Shown: positions 32,401-45,118, counted from the stretch's first letter. The stretch is DNA of 64,000 nucleotides from Siphonodentalium dalli (GCA_032622095.1 CP136065.1:149983577-150047576), one strand, 5' to 3'. Notes: generated by a model not told the origin, from the sequence alone. Numbers and translations: made by a program.

Positions 32401-34641
32401 GATCAATACGGTAACGGTTTTGATCTTCCACTGGAGATCCATTAATCTCTGGTTTATAAGAAGCAGTCGCCATGCAATGCAATTGGATGTTTTCCACACA
32501 CTGGACACACGCTTAATTAATTAATTCATCTATTTTATTGATATGTCATCATGAGCATAATATGATTGCCTAATTATGCCAATAGTATATCAGAATGTGT
32601 TTGATGGGTCATAGACATAAAGTACCCACTACCCAAACGTCCCAAGTCAGAATGTCCCACTTTGGACAGAACGGACCCAGCCATGCAGATACGGTCAAAA
32701 GTACCATTCTGAGAACGAGAGTTAGCAACATTTCTCATGCAAATTTCATACCTTTAAGTTTAATTCCAGTTATTTTTGAATAGTTACCAATAGTTTCACT
32801 AATATTCAAGTCGGTTGAGCAAATGTTAGCCATGCATGCAGACTAACATCTATTATTTTCGGTTCCATGCACTGAGCTATATATTATATTAGCGTTTCTG
32901 ACCAGGTACCTTCGAAAAGTTTTAGAAACATATATATGTTATTAATATTACCTTATACGATCACATATGCAACATGACTGGGTAAAAAACAAATTAAATA
33001 ATGGTCTTAATATCATGGTTATGTTTTGCATGCATTTGTTGCACGTTAAAACTGTTGTAGTCCCCTATAATATGCAATGTCGTATAGAATTTCCATCATG
33101 ACTCGGGGCAACATAGCTATACAGTCAGATGCATGGCACATATTTCATATATTAACTTCCAATGCAAGTCTTTAGCTCATACCATATTCCACCCCGTTTG
33201 TCCTTACCAAAGGATATAAAATAGTCAATCAATACTCGCGAAATAGTTATTTGGGCGCCCTCGGTGCACGAACAGATCGAGAGATCTTCTACTTTACCTC
33301 AATGTTCACCTTGCTATTTTGTTTGAGATTTGATTTGGACTATCTACACATATCAAATCATCGTATCTGTCCGCGTCAAAGTCTGATGGGGGTGAGGGGT
33401 AGACCCCGCGAGCTTTAATACGATCGAGGCATGTATTCCCGGCATGGGGTGCCCGGTGTGTCCACTTGAGTTGGATGTTCTGTCGAAGGTGCCGAGCAAC
33501 CAATGTTATCAATTATCTTGATCTGATAATCTGACTATATCTAATATCTATACATATAGGTTATGTAAAGACCATTATGTTCATTTTGATAGGCACAATG
33601 CATGCGGTTTTCGTGTTATTCTTTGTTCAAAATTAATGTCGGTCGATAAAGCATATCGATAATTGCAAGTACTCGTTGTTGAGGGGGGTGGGGTATCCTT
33701 ATTCTTGCACATGCACTGCATATTATCTATATCATATAGATCTCTTTGTGAAGAGTTCGTGCATGTGTGCCCAGTTCAATTCAATTTATTGCATGATGAC
33801 GTAAATCTTGAACGGCAATAATTTTATTGCCAATCACATATATATTACTATTATACACTGTGAATATTTATTATATACAAAGAACGCTTTCAATGAACAG
33901 CGACTTCATGCACAATTAGCATTGAATCCCAGAGATTAAACTGTCAAGTCACCATGTCACGAAGGCAACTAGCTCTGACTCATTAACAATAAGCGACTGT
34001 TGTTACCTATACAATTAATTTTGTTGGGTTGAACAAGTTTTTCCTTTTCAAGTTCCACATCAGCAGTAATTTATTTACACTGAAAATCATGTTGACTAAA
34101 ATGTAGGCTAATATATACTCAACACATTGAGTGACAATCTGTTGAGCGGATTGTACTCAGCGGTTGAGTTATACCGATTACTCAACAATGACAAATCAGG
34201 ATATCTGTTTCGGTTTTAATTAACACGTTGATTGAAATTTATATGAACAATAACTCAATTTCAAACAATGTGCATGTATAATGGTAGTCATTTCGAGATG
34301 TTTGATCTATGTTACCACATTATTTTTGGATCTATAAAATTTAATGCAACATTGAGATGGGATCGGGAGATGGCCGATATAGGTATATTAGAACTTCTTA
34401 AGTTCATCACCCCATTAAAGGCACGGGCGGCGTTCGTTGCAGAAATATTCATATTTGTTCAAATCGCCATCAACAGAAGGGATATTAAAAAAAATATAGT
34501 TTTGTTCATTTGCCAAACATAATCAGCGCGTAAATAGTATATTGTCGTCAAGACGTACGATGGTGTACGTAAACAAGAACATGCTCGTGTTACATAAGTT
34601 TTGCTTCTGTTTACATAACACAGCGCAATTATATTGGTTAA

Positions 34642-35110
34642 AGGTACTCAACCCGTAAAGAGGGTCCCCATCTCAACAGATTCCAACAACAACAATCCGA
34701 TCAGAGAGTCCTATATTACTATTTCTTTGGCTTTGGGGGTAAAAAATATTTGATTCGAGTCGAGGAACCCATCAAACAAAGCTCAGAGTTATTAGACATT
34801 GATTTTTCAAATTTGTTATGTTCTCGAGATTAGTACTAATAACTGCCGTAATCTGCTCTGGATGTGTACTCCAAATATATCCAAACAGACAAGGATGAAT
34901 AACTCTAAAATCAAGTGGTAATTTTAACGCAATTTTGACTGAGTTCTGGGCCAGATAGTATTCCCGATAATGAAAAATAATAGATTTCTAAAATCGATAT
35001 CTAACAAATCTGAGCTTTGATGGGTGACTTCCTCGACTCGAATCAAATATTTTTGACCCCCGAAGCCATTGAAATAGTAATTGAGAGGAGTTTTATCGGG
35101 TTGAGTACCT
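34642..35110. mobile_element. TTAA-target element, AGGTACTCAA family
   Basis: 469-bp element with ends AGGTACTCAACCCG and CGGGTTGAGTACCT between TTAA copies. Nearly identical to the copy at 47263-47732 over its full length, with a handful of differences by eye. Ends 105 bp before the tail of the minus-strand LINE. Confidence 0.88.
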
Positions 35111-35214
35111 TTAATCACACACAAATGATATAAAAGCCAGGTTCTGTAACGTTTTTTTGCTTTTGTTACATAACAGAGGGAAACATTTGACAATAACATA
35201 CTGTTTAGATAAGA

Positions 35215-36895
35215 TAAGATAAGATAAAATAAGATAAGTTTATTGACAATTACACCCACACGGGGCCGATGTCACAACATAAATAACAATAAATATATAT
35301 ATGATACAATAAGTATACACAATTGCAATCAGAATTAAAATGAAAAAAAAATTAATTCATGTTTGTTGTTGAAAATCTGGTGTTTCAGACCTTTTGTGGA
35401 AACAGAGACGGACCATGTTACAGATGATATTGCACGTTTCTATTTTGTCATTTCGCAGTATGAAAATGAATGTTTTGGGCATCAGTCATATTAATAAACT
35501 TGTGATTTACTTTATTTATTTCGTCAAAGAAACGGAGACGAATGCTTTTGTAAATAGGACATTTTAAAATAAAATGTTCCTCGGTTTCCGTTTCCAATCC
35601 ACACTTTCTGCATATTCTCTTGTCTACAGGAATCTTTGGTTGTTTATGGCGCCCTTTTTCAATTTCTAGAGTATGATTGCTAATCCGCAATTTGCTGAAG
35701 ATCTTTCTTACTTCGATATTTTTACTATGTCCAAATATGGCTCCAATCGGTAATCACTTATTATTCCTCTATACACCCTCAATTTGTTCTTACCTGATGG
35801 TTTTTCATCGTTATATATGTCTCTTCTGAAACACGACACATGGTCAACCTTGAAACTATCACAAATAGTGTGTTGAATTTTCTTCAAATACCGGTCAGTT
35901 TTATCAATAATGTCCGTGAGTTTTGGAATGTCAAAGTTAAAGGACCACTTATTTGGGATTATGCGGTCATCGGACATTGTGGCTGATTTATAAACGAGGG
36001 AATGTTTGTCTGCAGTCGATATTTTTAACGCATATTTAGTAGCACGAGATAATGCTTCATAAACAACGGGGTATCTACCAAGCTCAGCACGTACCGCGTG
36101 ATTTGATGCTTTCCTGTTTACTGCAAGTGCTCGTTTGCAAAAATTGAGATGAGACGATTCACATTGCGCAGTATCTGTATTGTTGAGGTTGATATCAGAG
36201 GCCCATATTTCGCAACCATATAGTGTAATGGGTTTAATGAGTTTATCATACAGTTTAGTCCACAAATTAATTGAGAATATATCGTGTTGTTGTAGTGACC
36301 TAACAAGCGAATAGAGTGCCTCCATGCCCTTGTTGCTTACTTCATTTAGTACTTTCTCAATGACCCATTAGCACAAAATATAATGCCTAAATATGTGTAC
36401 TCATCAACAAGTGCAATGGGAAGATTGCCAATCTTGAACGAGGGCAATTTTAGAGTTTTTCTTTTTCGAAATACCACGCATTTACTTTTTTCAGTATTAA
36501 TTGCAAGGTTGTTGTTATTTACATATACTTGTAACTTATTCAGGCAGTTTTGTAAGCCGTCCTGTGAGTCAGATAATAAGATAAGGTCATCGGCAAAAAG
36601 AAGATGATTGATGGCGGTGTTCCCAATATTCACAGGCGAGCACGACTGATCAAACATTTCTGATATGTCATCTATAAAAATATTAAATAGTGTGGGAGAC
36701 ACAGTATATCCCTGCCTTAATCCAATAGTTGATAATTGTTTAGGTCCCACCCCATCCCGTGTCCGCGTCATATAATAACTCGAATTGTACATGGACTTTA
36801 ATGTGTGTAAGAGGTTACCAGTAATCCCAATGCGGTTAACTTTTTGGAAAAGTATTTCCCTATCTATGGAGTCAAATGACATATTTCTGATTGGT
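35215..36895 (-). mobile_element. 5'-truncated LINE with TTATC tail
   Basis: Minus-strand non-LTR retrotransposon. The 3' end, read on its own strand, is CAATAAACTTATC followed by TTATC repeats (plus coordinates 35215-35240). The 5' side is cut within the reverse transcriptase at about 36895, as is common after incomplete reverse transcription. The TTATC tail and the protein differ from the 26.8-kb LINE, so it belongs to another clade, possibly I/Nimb-like (low certainty). Confidence 0.82.
35448..36882 (-). pseudogene. LINE reverse transcriptase, C-terminal part, frameshifted
   Basis: Begins inside the reverse transcriptase (SFDSIDREILFQKVNRIG), continues with LRQGYTVSPTLFNIFIDDI and the FADD catalytic site (HLLFADDLILLSDS), then the thumb (CVVFRKRKTLKLPSFK and DEYTYLGIIF). 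After a frameshift near 36335 come LYDKLIKPITLYGCEIWA and a long C-terminal region; after a second frameshift near 35715 come HTLEIEKGRHKQPKIP and a C-x2-C-x8-H-x4-C zinc motif (CRKCGLETETEEHFILKC). It lacks the endonuclease and the first catalytic Asp segment, so it is dead. Confidence 0.85.
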
Positions 36896-37253
36896 ATAAT
36901 AACAAAGTCTTTCTATATTTTAATATTATTTCTGTTTATGTCGGTTTTTGACGGATGTGAATATTTTAACAGCATACCCACCACCAACGCCGCCCGTATC
37001 TTTAAAGATTATAAACATTTCGAAGACGAAGCTCTAATTCCATGGACATAACATGCAGACAATCAAGACATACATCAAATTATTCAATATCTTCCAACAA
37101 ACCATATGCATTATCAGATATATACTCTATCGGGAAGTTCATTAATTTCCCACATTTCAATTCTTATTGGATCGCTGATTCTGGTTATATCATCCAGTCC
37201 AGTTTCGAGAACACTCCCAACAAATGTTCTTAGCCAATTCCTTTTTCAGTTAA

Positions 37254-37444
37254 CCCTTTCAGTGCCAAGCCCGATTTTTGTATCAACCCATATTTCCTTG
37301 ATCATTTTTCAAATTAATTGATTATAATAATGTGATACATTGATGGAAAGAGCTCTAATGTATCACATTATTATAATCAATTAATTTGAAAAATGATCAA
37401 GGAAATATGGGTTGATACAAAAATCGGACTTGGCACTGAAAGGG
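37254..37444. mobile_element. Perfectly palindromic TTAA element, CCCTTTCAGTGCC family
   Basis: 191-bp inverted repeat between TTAA at 37250-37253 and 37445-37448. Arms of about 88 bp (CCCTTTCAGTGCCAAG... and its inverse) surround a short GATGGAAAGAGCTCT centre. It lies inside the left unit of a 539-bp tandem duplication. Confidence 0.85.
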
Positions 37445-37792
37445 TTAAAGTTGATTAAGTATTCACACCACACTGTTGGGCTATTGTTGAGTAAAAATTT
37501 AGTCAACGATATTTTCAGTGTATTGTGGTCAATAAATTCCCTGCATGGTATAAACATTTCGAAGACGAAGCTCTAATTCCACGGACATAACATGCAGACA
37601 ATCAAGACATAAATCAAATTATTCAATATCTTCCAACAAACCATATGCATTATCAGATATATACTCTATCGGGAAGTTCATTAATTTCCCACATTTCAAT
37701 TCTTATTGGATCGCTGATTCTGGTTATATCATCCAGTCCAGTTTCGAGAACACTCCCAACAAATGTTCTTAGCCAATTCCTTTTTCAGTTAA

Positions 37793-37983
37793 CCCTTTCA
37801 GTGCCAAGCCCGATTTTTGTATCAAACCATATTTCCTTGATCATTTTTCAAATTAATTGATTATAATAATGTGATACATTGATGGAAAGAGCTCTAATGT
37901 ATCACATTATTATAATCAATTAATTTGAAAAATGATCAAGGAAATATGGGTTGATACAAAAATCGGACTTGGCACTGAAAGGG
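37793..37983. mobile_element. Perfectly palindromic TTAA element, CCCTTTCAGTGCC family, duplicated copy
   Basis: Copy of the element at 37254 inside the right unit of the tandem duplication. It got there by duplication, not by transposition, since its flanks are also duplicated. Confidence 0.85.
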
Positions 37984-39864
37984 TTAAAGTTGATTAAGTA
38001 TTCACACCACACTGTTGGGCTATTGTTGAGTAAAAATTTAGTCAACGATATTTTCAGTGTATTGTGGTCAATAAATTCCCTGCATGGTATGCATTCTTTG
38101 CTTGAAAATTACATACATATAGGCAATATCTACCGATTAAAATAGACATCGATCACTAAATTAGGCCAAGTCTTCTCGGCCCACAGCAGCTTGGGATATC
38201 GGTTGAGATGATGTTGTTTTTGGACCAAATACCGCCCCGTTGCATATTATTCTATAACGGACGTTCACTCAAAAGACGTATATACTATACATGTAAACAT
38301 GGAGCCCGGGCATTCACGTAAATTTTATCCCTGAATGTGATTGATCACCTGACATGTCCGAGATTAAACTTTCTTCTCTCCAAAGTTATATACCATCTAC
38401 CTTGATAGAAAAAGGTATAGTGATGATACGATCATTTAATGTATTGTTTACATGAGTTTCTGATAGCGCGACAAATCGAAATTCTCGAGAAAACTAGACT
38501 TAAATTGTTTACTTATATATCTCATTGCTTTGAAATTTAACGGACCTCTGATATATGCATGTTTGATATCATCATGCTTGAGAAAGGCTGCCGCCTATAT
38601 GTTCATATACGCAAAGATTTCAGACCTAGCTACTCCGAAGACATACAAGCAATATAACTCCCGACCCGTCCAAAAACAGCACCATCCCAACCGATAGCCA
38701 AAGCTGTTGTGGAAAAAAGCCTTTTGCTTGTTGTCCAATCCTCTTCCTCAATGTCTCTGTATACCAATATGTATATTGTGTTTGTGTTGTATGTTCGATT
38801 TTTTGAAAATAAATAGTGTTTACATCAAAAGTGCGTTCATAAAATGCAAGTCATGTTGGCGAGAGCATGATCTGATGACCGTATGACGTTGACATATAAC
38901 TCCATCATCATGCAGCTACTTGATCTCGGCTATTAAATTCCAAATTCATTCACCGCAAAGGATCAAAAGAGCTTCAACATAAATACCACTACACGGTTCA
39001 GTGAATTTCGCGCCGTTCCATTTAAATTCTATGTAGAAATGATACTTTGAATACTTCCGCGAAGTATGTTTAATGGCTGTGTGACAATACGTATACAAAA
39101 GCGCACAGCAGCTGCTACGCGTATACCTATATGCGAACTTGTTGAACCAGCAGTGCGTCAACGTGCACCCAAATTCAAGTTTAGTCATATGTCCAAGCGA
39201 ACTCGTCGATATATAACACCGAAAAATAGATACTTTTTATCTTTCTTTTATAATACACCGTAAATTCCAGCCCGTTCCTGCAATACTAATGGCTATATAA
39301 GGTGCTAATACGATGGCTTAATCACATAAGAATAACTCTATATTCAGTCTGTGGCTTCATTATAACAGGACCAGGAGCATATAGGCCTACAGTCTATAGA
39401 GGATCTACAACGAGTCCCCAGTTTATAGCGGACTTTATACTGGACGACTTTTGTAAATTCCGCTATAAACAGGGGACGAATTATAGATTCTATTTATTAC
39501 ATGTTCCAAAACCACGACAAACATACATAAATCAACAAATAGGACGCGAAACTTACATCGGCTTCTATAAGACCTGCGATGACGTTTCACGTAACTATGC
39601 CTGTTTGCTCCAGTCCCAGATAAATAACGACTCTTCGGCATATTTAATGGCGTATATTTAATGACATAACTTTGCAAACTCTTCATTCATTATTGTTGTT
39701 GGAAAAATATTGGAAGCCATAGTATTTTGAGACGTAGCATACGAAATGTAAACAGACGACAAACCGGAAGTCAATGGTCACCTGACACTATTTCCAGTTA
39801 TTAAACGAACGTTTAATATCACAATTTATAGAATGGGTTTATTGAATGGAATAAGGGTAGGATC

Positions 39865-40053
39865 ATGTAATAAATAGATAGAACCGCATGAGTGTCTGAA
39901 TTTTGACGAAATTATCGCACGAGATTTGTTGGCAGAGCGATACCTCGAGTGCGGGACGCAGTCCCGCACGAGAGGTATCGCTTTCCGCCAACAAATCGAG
40001 TGCGATAATTTTGTCAAAATTCAGACACTCATGCGGTTCTATTTTTATTACAT
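39865..40053. repeat. 189-bp near-perfect palindrome
   Basis: Arms ATGTAATAAA(tag)ATAGAACC..., AATTATCGCACGAGATTTG and CAGAGCGATACCTCGAG, and their inverses, meet at GTGCGGGACGCAGTCCCGCAC. There is no clear target duplication and no second copy in the window. A smaller hairpin (GTTTATAGCGGA arms) lies at 39413-39476. Confidence 0.75.
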
Positions 40054-40747
40054 ATCTACGTATTATAGTAAGTTGACTCACAGTCGTCAATCTCCGGTAC
40101 AGAAATTGTGAATTTAATTGAGTTTTAACGGCATTTTAGGGTTAACGCAACAATCAGACAGGGAGCCTTTCTATCCGCGAGTGAACTTGACCCATCTTGA
40201 ACTGCGCAAAGGTGTTAATTGGGTTTTCCCAGATTTTCCAAAAATATAACCCAATCAGCGCGCTGCGATTTCGGCAAGTGGGTTGTCGCCCTTGCGTTGA
40301 AAAGTTGAAAAAGTAAAAATAGCAACGGCGAAAGCCAGTCTAACAACACTGAATGAAATAGTTCCGTCGACAGATTGCACTAGTGCGATTCTGAGAATTA
40401 TCACACGCCTGGAACATCGTGCGATCATGCGAATTACGTTGATAGATATGTAATAAATAATAATACGTCTTAACGTCATAATTTGCATGCATGCATGAAA
40501 AAGGCGGCATGATCGATGTTTTACGTCGAAGTCAGTAATTATATAAGCCTATTCATCGTTTTCTTCAACTATTATATACATATCAATATAACCTTTGCTG
40601 TTGCTCACTATATCAGTGCATCTCGTGATTCTCGTCCCCATATCGTGAATATGACTGTTCAGAGGACATATTAGTTCAAATGACCTCGTCGCCTTTTTTC
40701 AAGGTTGTGAAATATGAACGTCAAAATCTTCTTAAAAGCCGCGACCG

Positions 40748-41306
40748 CGGGTACTGTCCTCAAATGTTGTTGATGGTTTCTTTATTCCCTGCTTCGTATA
40801 TAGAATAAGGTAACCAGATTTCCAATGTTTGACTGGCTGCTGACTACGAAGTATTGTTACAGGTGGCAGATAAGCCGGAATGCAAACATAGAACGCTCGT
40901 CAACGATATAATTTTGAACAGTTTTCAGGAAAAATGTATCAAATAAATGTTATATTATATATGCATGATAGTCCCATGGGAATGTTATTGTATATTCAGT
41001 GAGTGGCTTGACTTCACGCCTCGTATCAACATATCTTTTACAAGATATGTGCCACGCGTTGCCTAATTATTCCACTATCCGTCAATTAATGCGATTACAT
41101 ATTATATTGTATACTTGGACAATGAAGTAAATTTATATCAAATTTGATTTTAAAATAGCTTGTTAACCTGAAAGTTTATATAAGAGCTTGTTAACCTGAA
41201 CGTTTACAGAAGACACTCTTCGACTCAAATTAATTATTTTTCTATATATTATCGATATATAGTAGATCGTTGTTGTTGAATTTATTGGAAGTGGCGTAGT
41301 CTCCCT
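40748..41306. mobile_element. Old TTAA-target element, AGGGGTACTG family
   Basis: Diverged copy recognised by GGGTACTGTC, CAAATGTTGTTG, the GTGAGTGGCTTGA segment and a GGCGTAGTCTCCCTTTAA end. The left TTAA is lost or mutated; the right TTAA is at 41307-41310. Clearly older than the other copies. Confidence 0.7.
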
Positions 41307-41607
41307 TTAAGAACAAATATGTTAGTTTTTTTTTTGCATTATCCGAGATGAGATGTTGGGATGGATCGTTGGTCTTATAATAAAATGAAGCTTGCTGCAT
41401 TATATCTTCGGAAAATAAAAAAAAAATTGCCGCCATTCTCGAGCAAATTTTGACGTATGTTCTCATCACTGGATTCGCGCGCGCCAGAAGCGCCATTATA
41501 GGAAGTTGCCATAATATTATATTCCATACATAGTAAATGCATATACGGCTCCAACCATGTAGCCTTATGTTCGGTTGCATTCTTTACATCCCATGATGCA
41601 TAGATCG

Positions 41608-41652
41608 TTCTATTCTATTCTATTCTATTCTATTCTATTCTATTCTATTCTA
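41608..41652. repeat. (TTCTA)n microsatellite
   Basis: Nine clean copies of a 5-base unit. Confidence 0.95.
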
Positions 41653-42692
41653 AACACTATCCGTAAAATTGTCTATTCATGTACATGTACATGATTATAT
41701 TTACGCTATCCGTAAACTGATCTGTTCGTATACAGGTAACAACAATATATGTTGCATCTTGCGTTGATATGTTGACCTGTCTCGTAGTGCATGCCTATAT
41801 ACATATAATTGTACAGTGCTTCGTGTGCACCTTTTATGTGACACACAGTAAGTTATCTCGTATCCCCGCCAGCTCGTACCCTCCGTACAGTCAATACGTA
41901 CCCATTTATTCGTAACATCGAGCTGATTCAACTATATAGTATCCTCTAGAGTCATCTCGAACCTTCAACTTTATGCATATGCTACTTTACATACTCATAT
42001 ATTACTAACTTGTGAAGGTACAAATAACTGCAACCCTATATTATTGTCATATACCCAATCAATTGTTTTGTGGTTAAATGTGACTCTGCGCTGTGTATTT
42101 ATTTCTTAGGTCGAAAACATAAGTTAGTATATACTTACTCGGACATCCTCTGTTGTCGTTTTGCTAGATTCTCCGGCGATGAGCATTTGTTGTCAAGATT
42201 GCATCCAAATGACTGAACGAAGGGAAGAACTCCGGCGCTTGGGAGAGACCTTTCGGCATAGTGGCCTGTTGAATTGAGGATCAGAACAATTGTACGTGGT
42301 ACAAAAAACAATGAGTCTATATAGGGGTCTCGGAGAAAAATCCGAACAGACAGATGGACAGACAGATCCTACCTCCTCGATCGATTTCAACCAAATTTGG
42401 TGTGGTGAACCGGGTTTTTTTGGGTTAAATATTGAGCAAGGAGAATAAGAAACCTTCTTTTTTTTTTAAATAAAAACGGCTAAAAGCTCCCAAAAGGGGC
42501 ATGCCCATTTTCACCTGTTTCAGCTATAGTCGTTATATAAAGTGGAGTTTTTATATAAAGGTTTCACCATGAGACATAACGAATTGGTTTCGTCGTTACA
42601 CAAAGTTATTTCACAGCAGCTTGTTATAAAAAGGTTAAAATTAGGAATCCACATAAATTATTCATATTATATATATAATACACTGTACTTAC

Positions 42693-42786
42693 ATTCTTTG
42701 ACTTGTTCTTGTGGAAACCCAGCTCTGAGAACCAAAACAATAGCCAGAACAACGACTGGCCAGAAGAGCTCCAATATCAGTATAGC
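42693..42786 (-). CDS. ABCA-type transporter, exon 2 (first transmembrane helix)
   Basis: Coding exon of 94 nt (31 codons plus 1 nt), entering in phase 0 after TTGCAG and leaving in phase 1 at GAAT|GTAAGT. The peptide starts AILILELFWPVVVLAIVLVL and ends with a GFPQEQ-like stretch. This is the first membrane-spanning helix of an ABCA protein: the Glu-Leu-x-Trp-Pro core and the post-helix Pro-x-Glu-Gln segment line up with vertebrate ABCA1-like proteins (recalled family pattern, not a search). From memory the matching human exon has a similar length. It lies 15.6 kb downstream of exon 1 in the direction of transcription. The next exon should carry a Cys-containing loop segment, which was not found. 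Confidence 0.82.
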
Positions 42787-43009
42787 CTGCAATAACGATG
42801 CTCCATGTTAGACGAGTAACCTTAATTGGTAACATAATTTGGGGTACATTGGTACATACTTATTGTCCGCGTCCATGGACGTGTTTTCGTTCGAGTTTTT
42901 TTTTTATATTCGAGCTTACACGCATGGCTATATGAGATGCCAAATTTCTGCTAAAGTTATTCCACTGAACGCATGCTTTACCAGTCACTGCATAAACACT
43001 CCGCTTACG

Positions 43010-43165
43010 GCAGGGGGGGGGGGCTGCAATTGTTTTCCAAACACAAGGCGGGGGTGAGTTGGTGGTTTCCTGGAGTCATTTTTCTTCAAAATAATGGGAC
43101 AAAAGCGTAAAGACTCTTGGAAGGGGGGGGGTTTGATTAACCATCAGTTAATACCGATGGATGAC
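43010..43165. repeat. Dispersed repeat with poly-G, copy 1
   Basis: CAATTGTTTTCC, TTTCCTGGAGTCATTTTTCT, AATAATGGGACAAAAG, poly-G, CCATCAGTTAATACCGATGG, GATGACACCAATA. The same order occurs at 45740-45890. Confidence 0.6.
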
Positions 43166-43179
43166 ACCAATACGCTCTG

Positions 43180-43386
43180 TCACTAACTCGCGGCCATTTT
43201 GGATCCACCAGGTCCGGTTCCGTGGTTTTAGTGCTACAGGTCAAATTTCTGGAGTAGCATTCCATATATGGAAGTCATGAATAATTCAAATCTCCATATA
43301 TGGAAATGCAACTGAAAAACTTTGACATGTAGTACTAAATCCACGGAACGGAGCTGGATGAATCCAATACGGCCGCGACCCAGTGA
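43180..43386. mobile_element. Foldback element with TCACT ends
   Basis: 207-bp inverted repeat: TCACTAACTCGCGGCCATTT and its partner, GTTCCGTGGTTTTAGTGCTA and its partner, meeting around TTCCATATATGGAA-type palindromes near 43262-43312. Confidence 0.72.
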
Positions 43387-43494
43387 TCTCGCTTATGGGC
43401 GATAAATGAAAGTGTCAGTGACACTGTAGAAGGAGAAGGAGTAATTTTTTTGCTGAGCAATGAATAGAATGATAACGAGAAGGGAAGTAAACTA

Positions 43495-43960
43495 GAGGTC
43501 ACCCCGAAAATCCATGTGAAGTTTGGTGATGATCGGATGAGGGATGTGGTCTGTAGTGTGCACCAAAGGATTTAGTCATACAAAGAGTAAATTCCAAGAT
43601 GGACTCAGGCGGCCATGTTTTTCAACTTATTTTGGTCAAAATATGAGGCTCCCATCGGATGAGGAATGTGGGCTGTATGGTGTGCCAAAGGAATTAGTCA
43701 TGCAAAGAGTAAAATCCAAGATGGCTGCCGGCAACCTTGTTTTTCATCGAAAATTGTTCAAATTTGATAGGTCCCATCTATAGAGGTGATTTTAATCATG
43801 CCTGTAAATTTTCAAATCAATTCTACAATAAATGCGGGCTGCGGGGTGTGCCGACGAATTCAAATTTGAAATCCAAGATGGCTGCTGGTGGCATGGTTTA
43901 AAAAAAATAGGATACTCCCATCTAGAGGTCACACCGAAGATACATATGAAGTGACGATCG
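43495..43960 (+). repeat. CCAAGATGG repeat modules
   Basis: Three to four modules: CCATGTGAAGTTTGGTGATG, ATCGGATGAGGGATGTGG, AAAGAGTAAATTCCAAGATGG, GGCGGCCATG, GGTCCCATCTATAGAGGTG. Confidence 0.72.
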
Positions 43961-45118
43961 GTGAGAGATCATTATTAATAACGCTCCAATAATGAGATTT
44001 CGCATGTAAAATCTATTGTCACGTGAACATTAGTGGTATACAGTAGAATTACCAATATAGTTCCAATTATTCTAATAACATAACGGTAGCAAAGTCAGAA
44101 CTTGACGGCAAAAATATTGGAAAATGTGACAGGCTTGAAAAATATTATGAAAATATTATTCACACTTAAATATTTGAACAGATACACTGCACGATTAGCG
44201 ATGTTTATTGACAAATCACTGTGACAGTATTGTTTACATTGGTTTCAACACGCACCCTTTCGTAATTGGAGAACTATTAATAATGAATATAAGAACTAAG
44301 TTTATCTATATCTCCATGTTCTTCTTAATTGTGCTGTTTTTACAGACTTATACATATTTTGCACATTTACCCATCAGGAGTGTATTGGGTCCCTTTAAAA
44401 TGGCATTGTCTACTATATATACGTTCCAGAAAATCAAGTATACACATTCACTGCCATTGATTTAACTGATTCCCACTGACCATGACCGATCCAAGTAGAC
44501 ACACTATTATATGTATAGTCTAGAGCCGGGTGTGTATACATATATACATGTAATATATGCAGAATTAATTCTATATAAGATTGACCTGGTTATTTGGTGA
44601 ACGGACATTGTCTTTACGATGAATCCAATTCTGGATATCAGCCAATTTTAATTCAATGTCATTATTATGATCAGCTTTTTTTTCAATCGATGAAAAAATC
44701 GATTGGATCGAGTGCGTGAAGATAGTTTTGGCTGTTCACCAAATAACAGATATTCAAAGCGACTTGAATTAATGACACATAGTTGGATCATAGGATCAAA
44801 CTTCCAGCAGTAAACAATTTTTGACGGTCACAACTTTATCTATATATACAGCATTATCATAATTATGGTTATAGATTGGGCGGGTGATATTATATATATA
44901 TATAAGATAATCTTGAAGCTAAAGGGACACAATTCACTCGCACTTGATCCATTGTCATGTAAACAATAATGTTACGGTGAGATTTGTAAACAAACATCGC
45001 TAATCGATATTGAAGTATATATAGGTTCAAATATTTTAATCTGAATATGACTTTCAGAAAATGTTTCAATGCTTTGCCTGTTTCCAATGCTTACTGTCAA
45101 TACAGTACCGATTTTTAA

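Larger units (their letters stand above)
37012..38089. repeat. 539-bp tandem duplication
   Basis: Units 37012-37550 and 37551-38089 are head to tail and differ at about three positions by eye (for example CCATGG/CCACGG and ATCAACCC/ATCAAACC). The junction GGTA|TAAACATTTCG has only a two-base overlap (TA). Each unit carries one palindromic TTAA element. No gene lies in the unit. Confidence 0.92.
20610..42692. other. Intron 2 of the ABCA gene (contains two LINEs)
   Basis: Intron of 22 kb holding GAGGTCCCC hairpins, two clean TTAA elements, the Helitron-like stack, both LINEs, the 539-bp tandem duplication, a 189-bp palindrome and an older TTAA element. Stretches where nothing was recognised: 22520-23240, 32400-34640 (AT-rich; includes ACTCAAC/GTTGAGT-like short repeats near 34115-34190), 38100-39860, 40060-40740 and 41660-42690, the last apart from a short Helitron-like piece near 42345-42410. 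An ABCA exon with the Cys-rich loop segment would be expected somewhere here but was not seen. Confidence 0.55.

Noticed and set aside
33306-33512. Open minus-strand stretch ending before GTGAAC, considered as the missing ABCA exon
   Set aside because: The acceptor CAG|AACATC would create a stop (T+AA) after exon 2, and the peptide lacks the expected Cys and AMPSAG-like pattern.
34268-34522. 84-codon plus-strand reading frame
   Set aside because: No recognisable motif or splice signals; likely chance.
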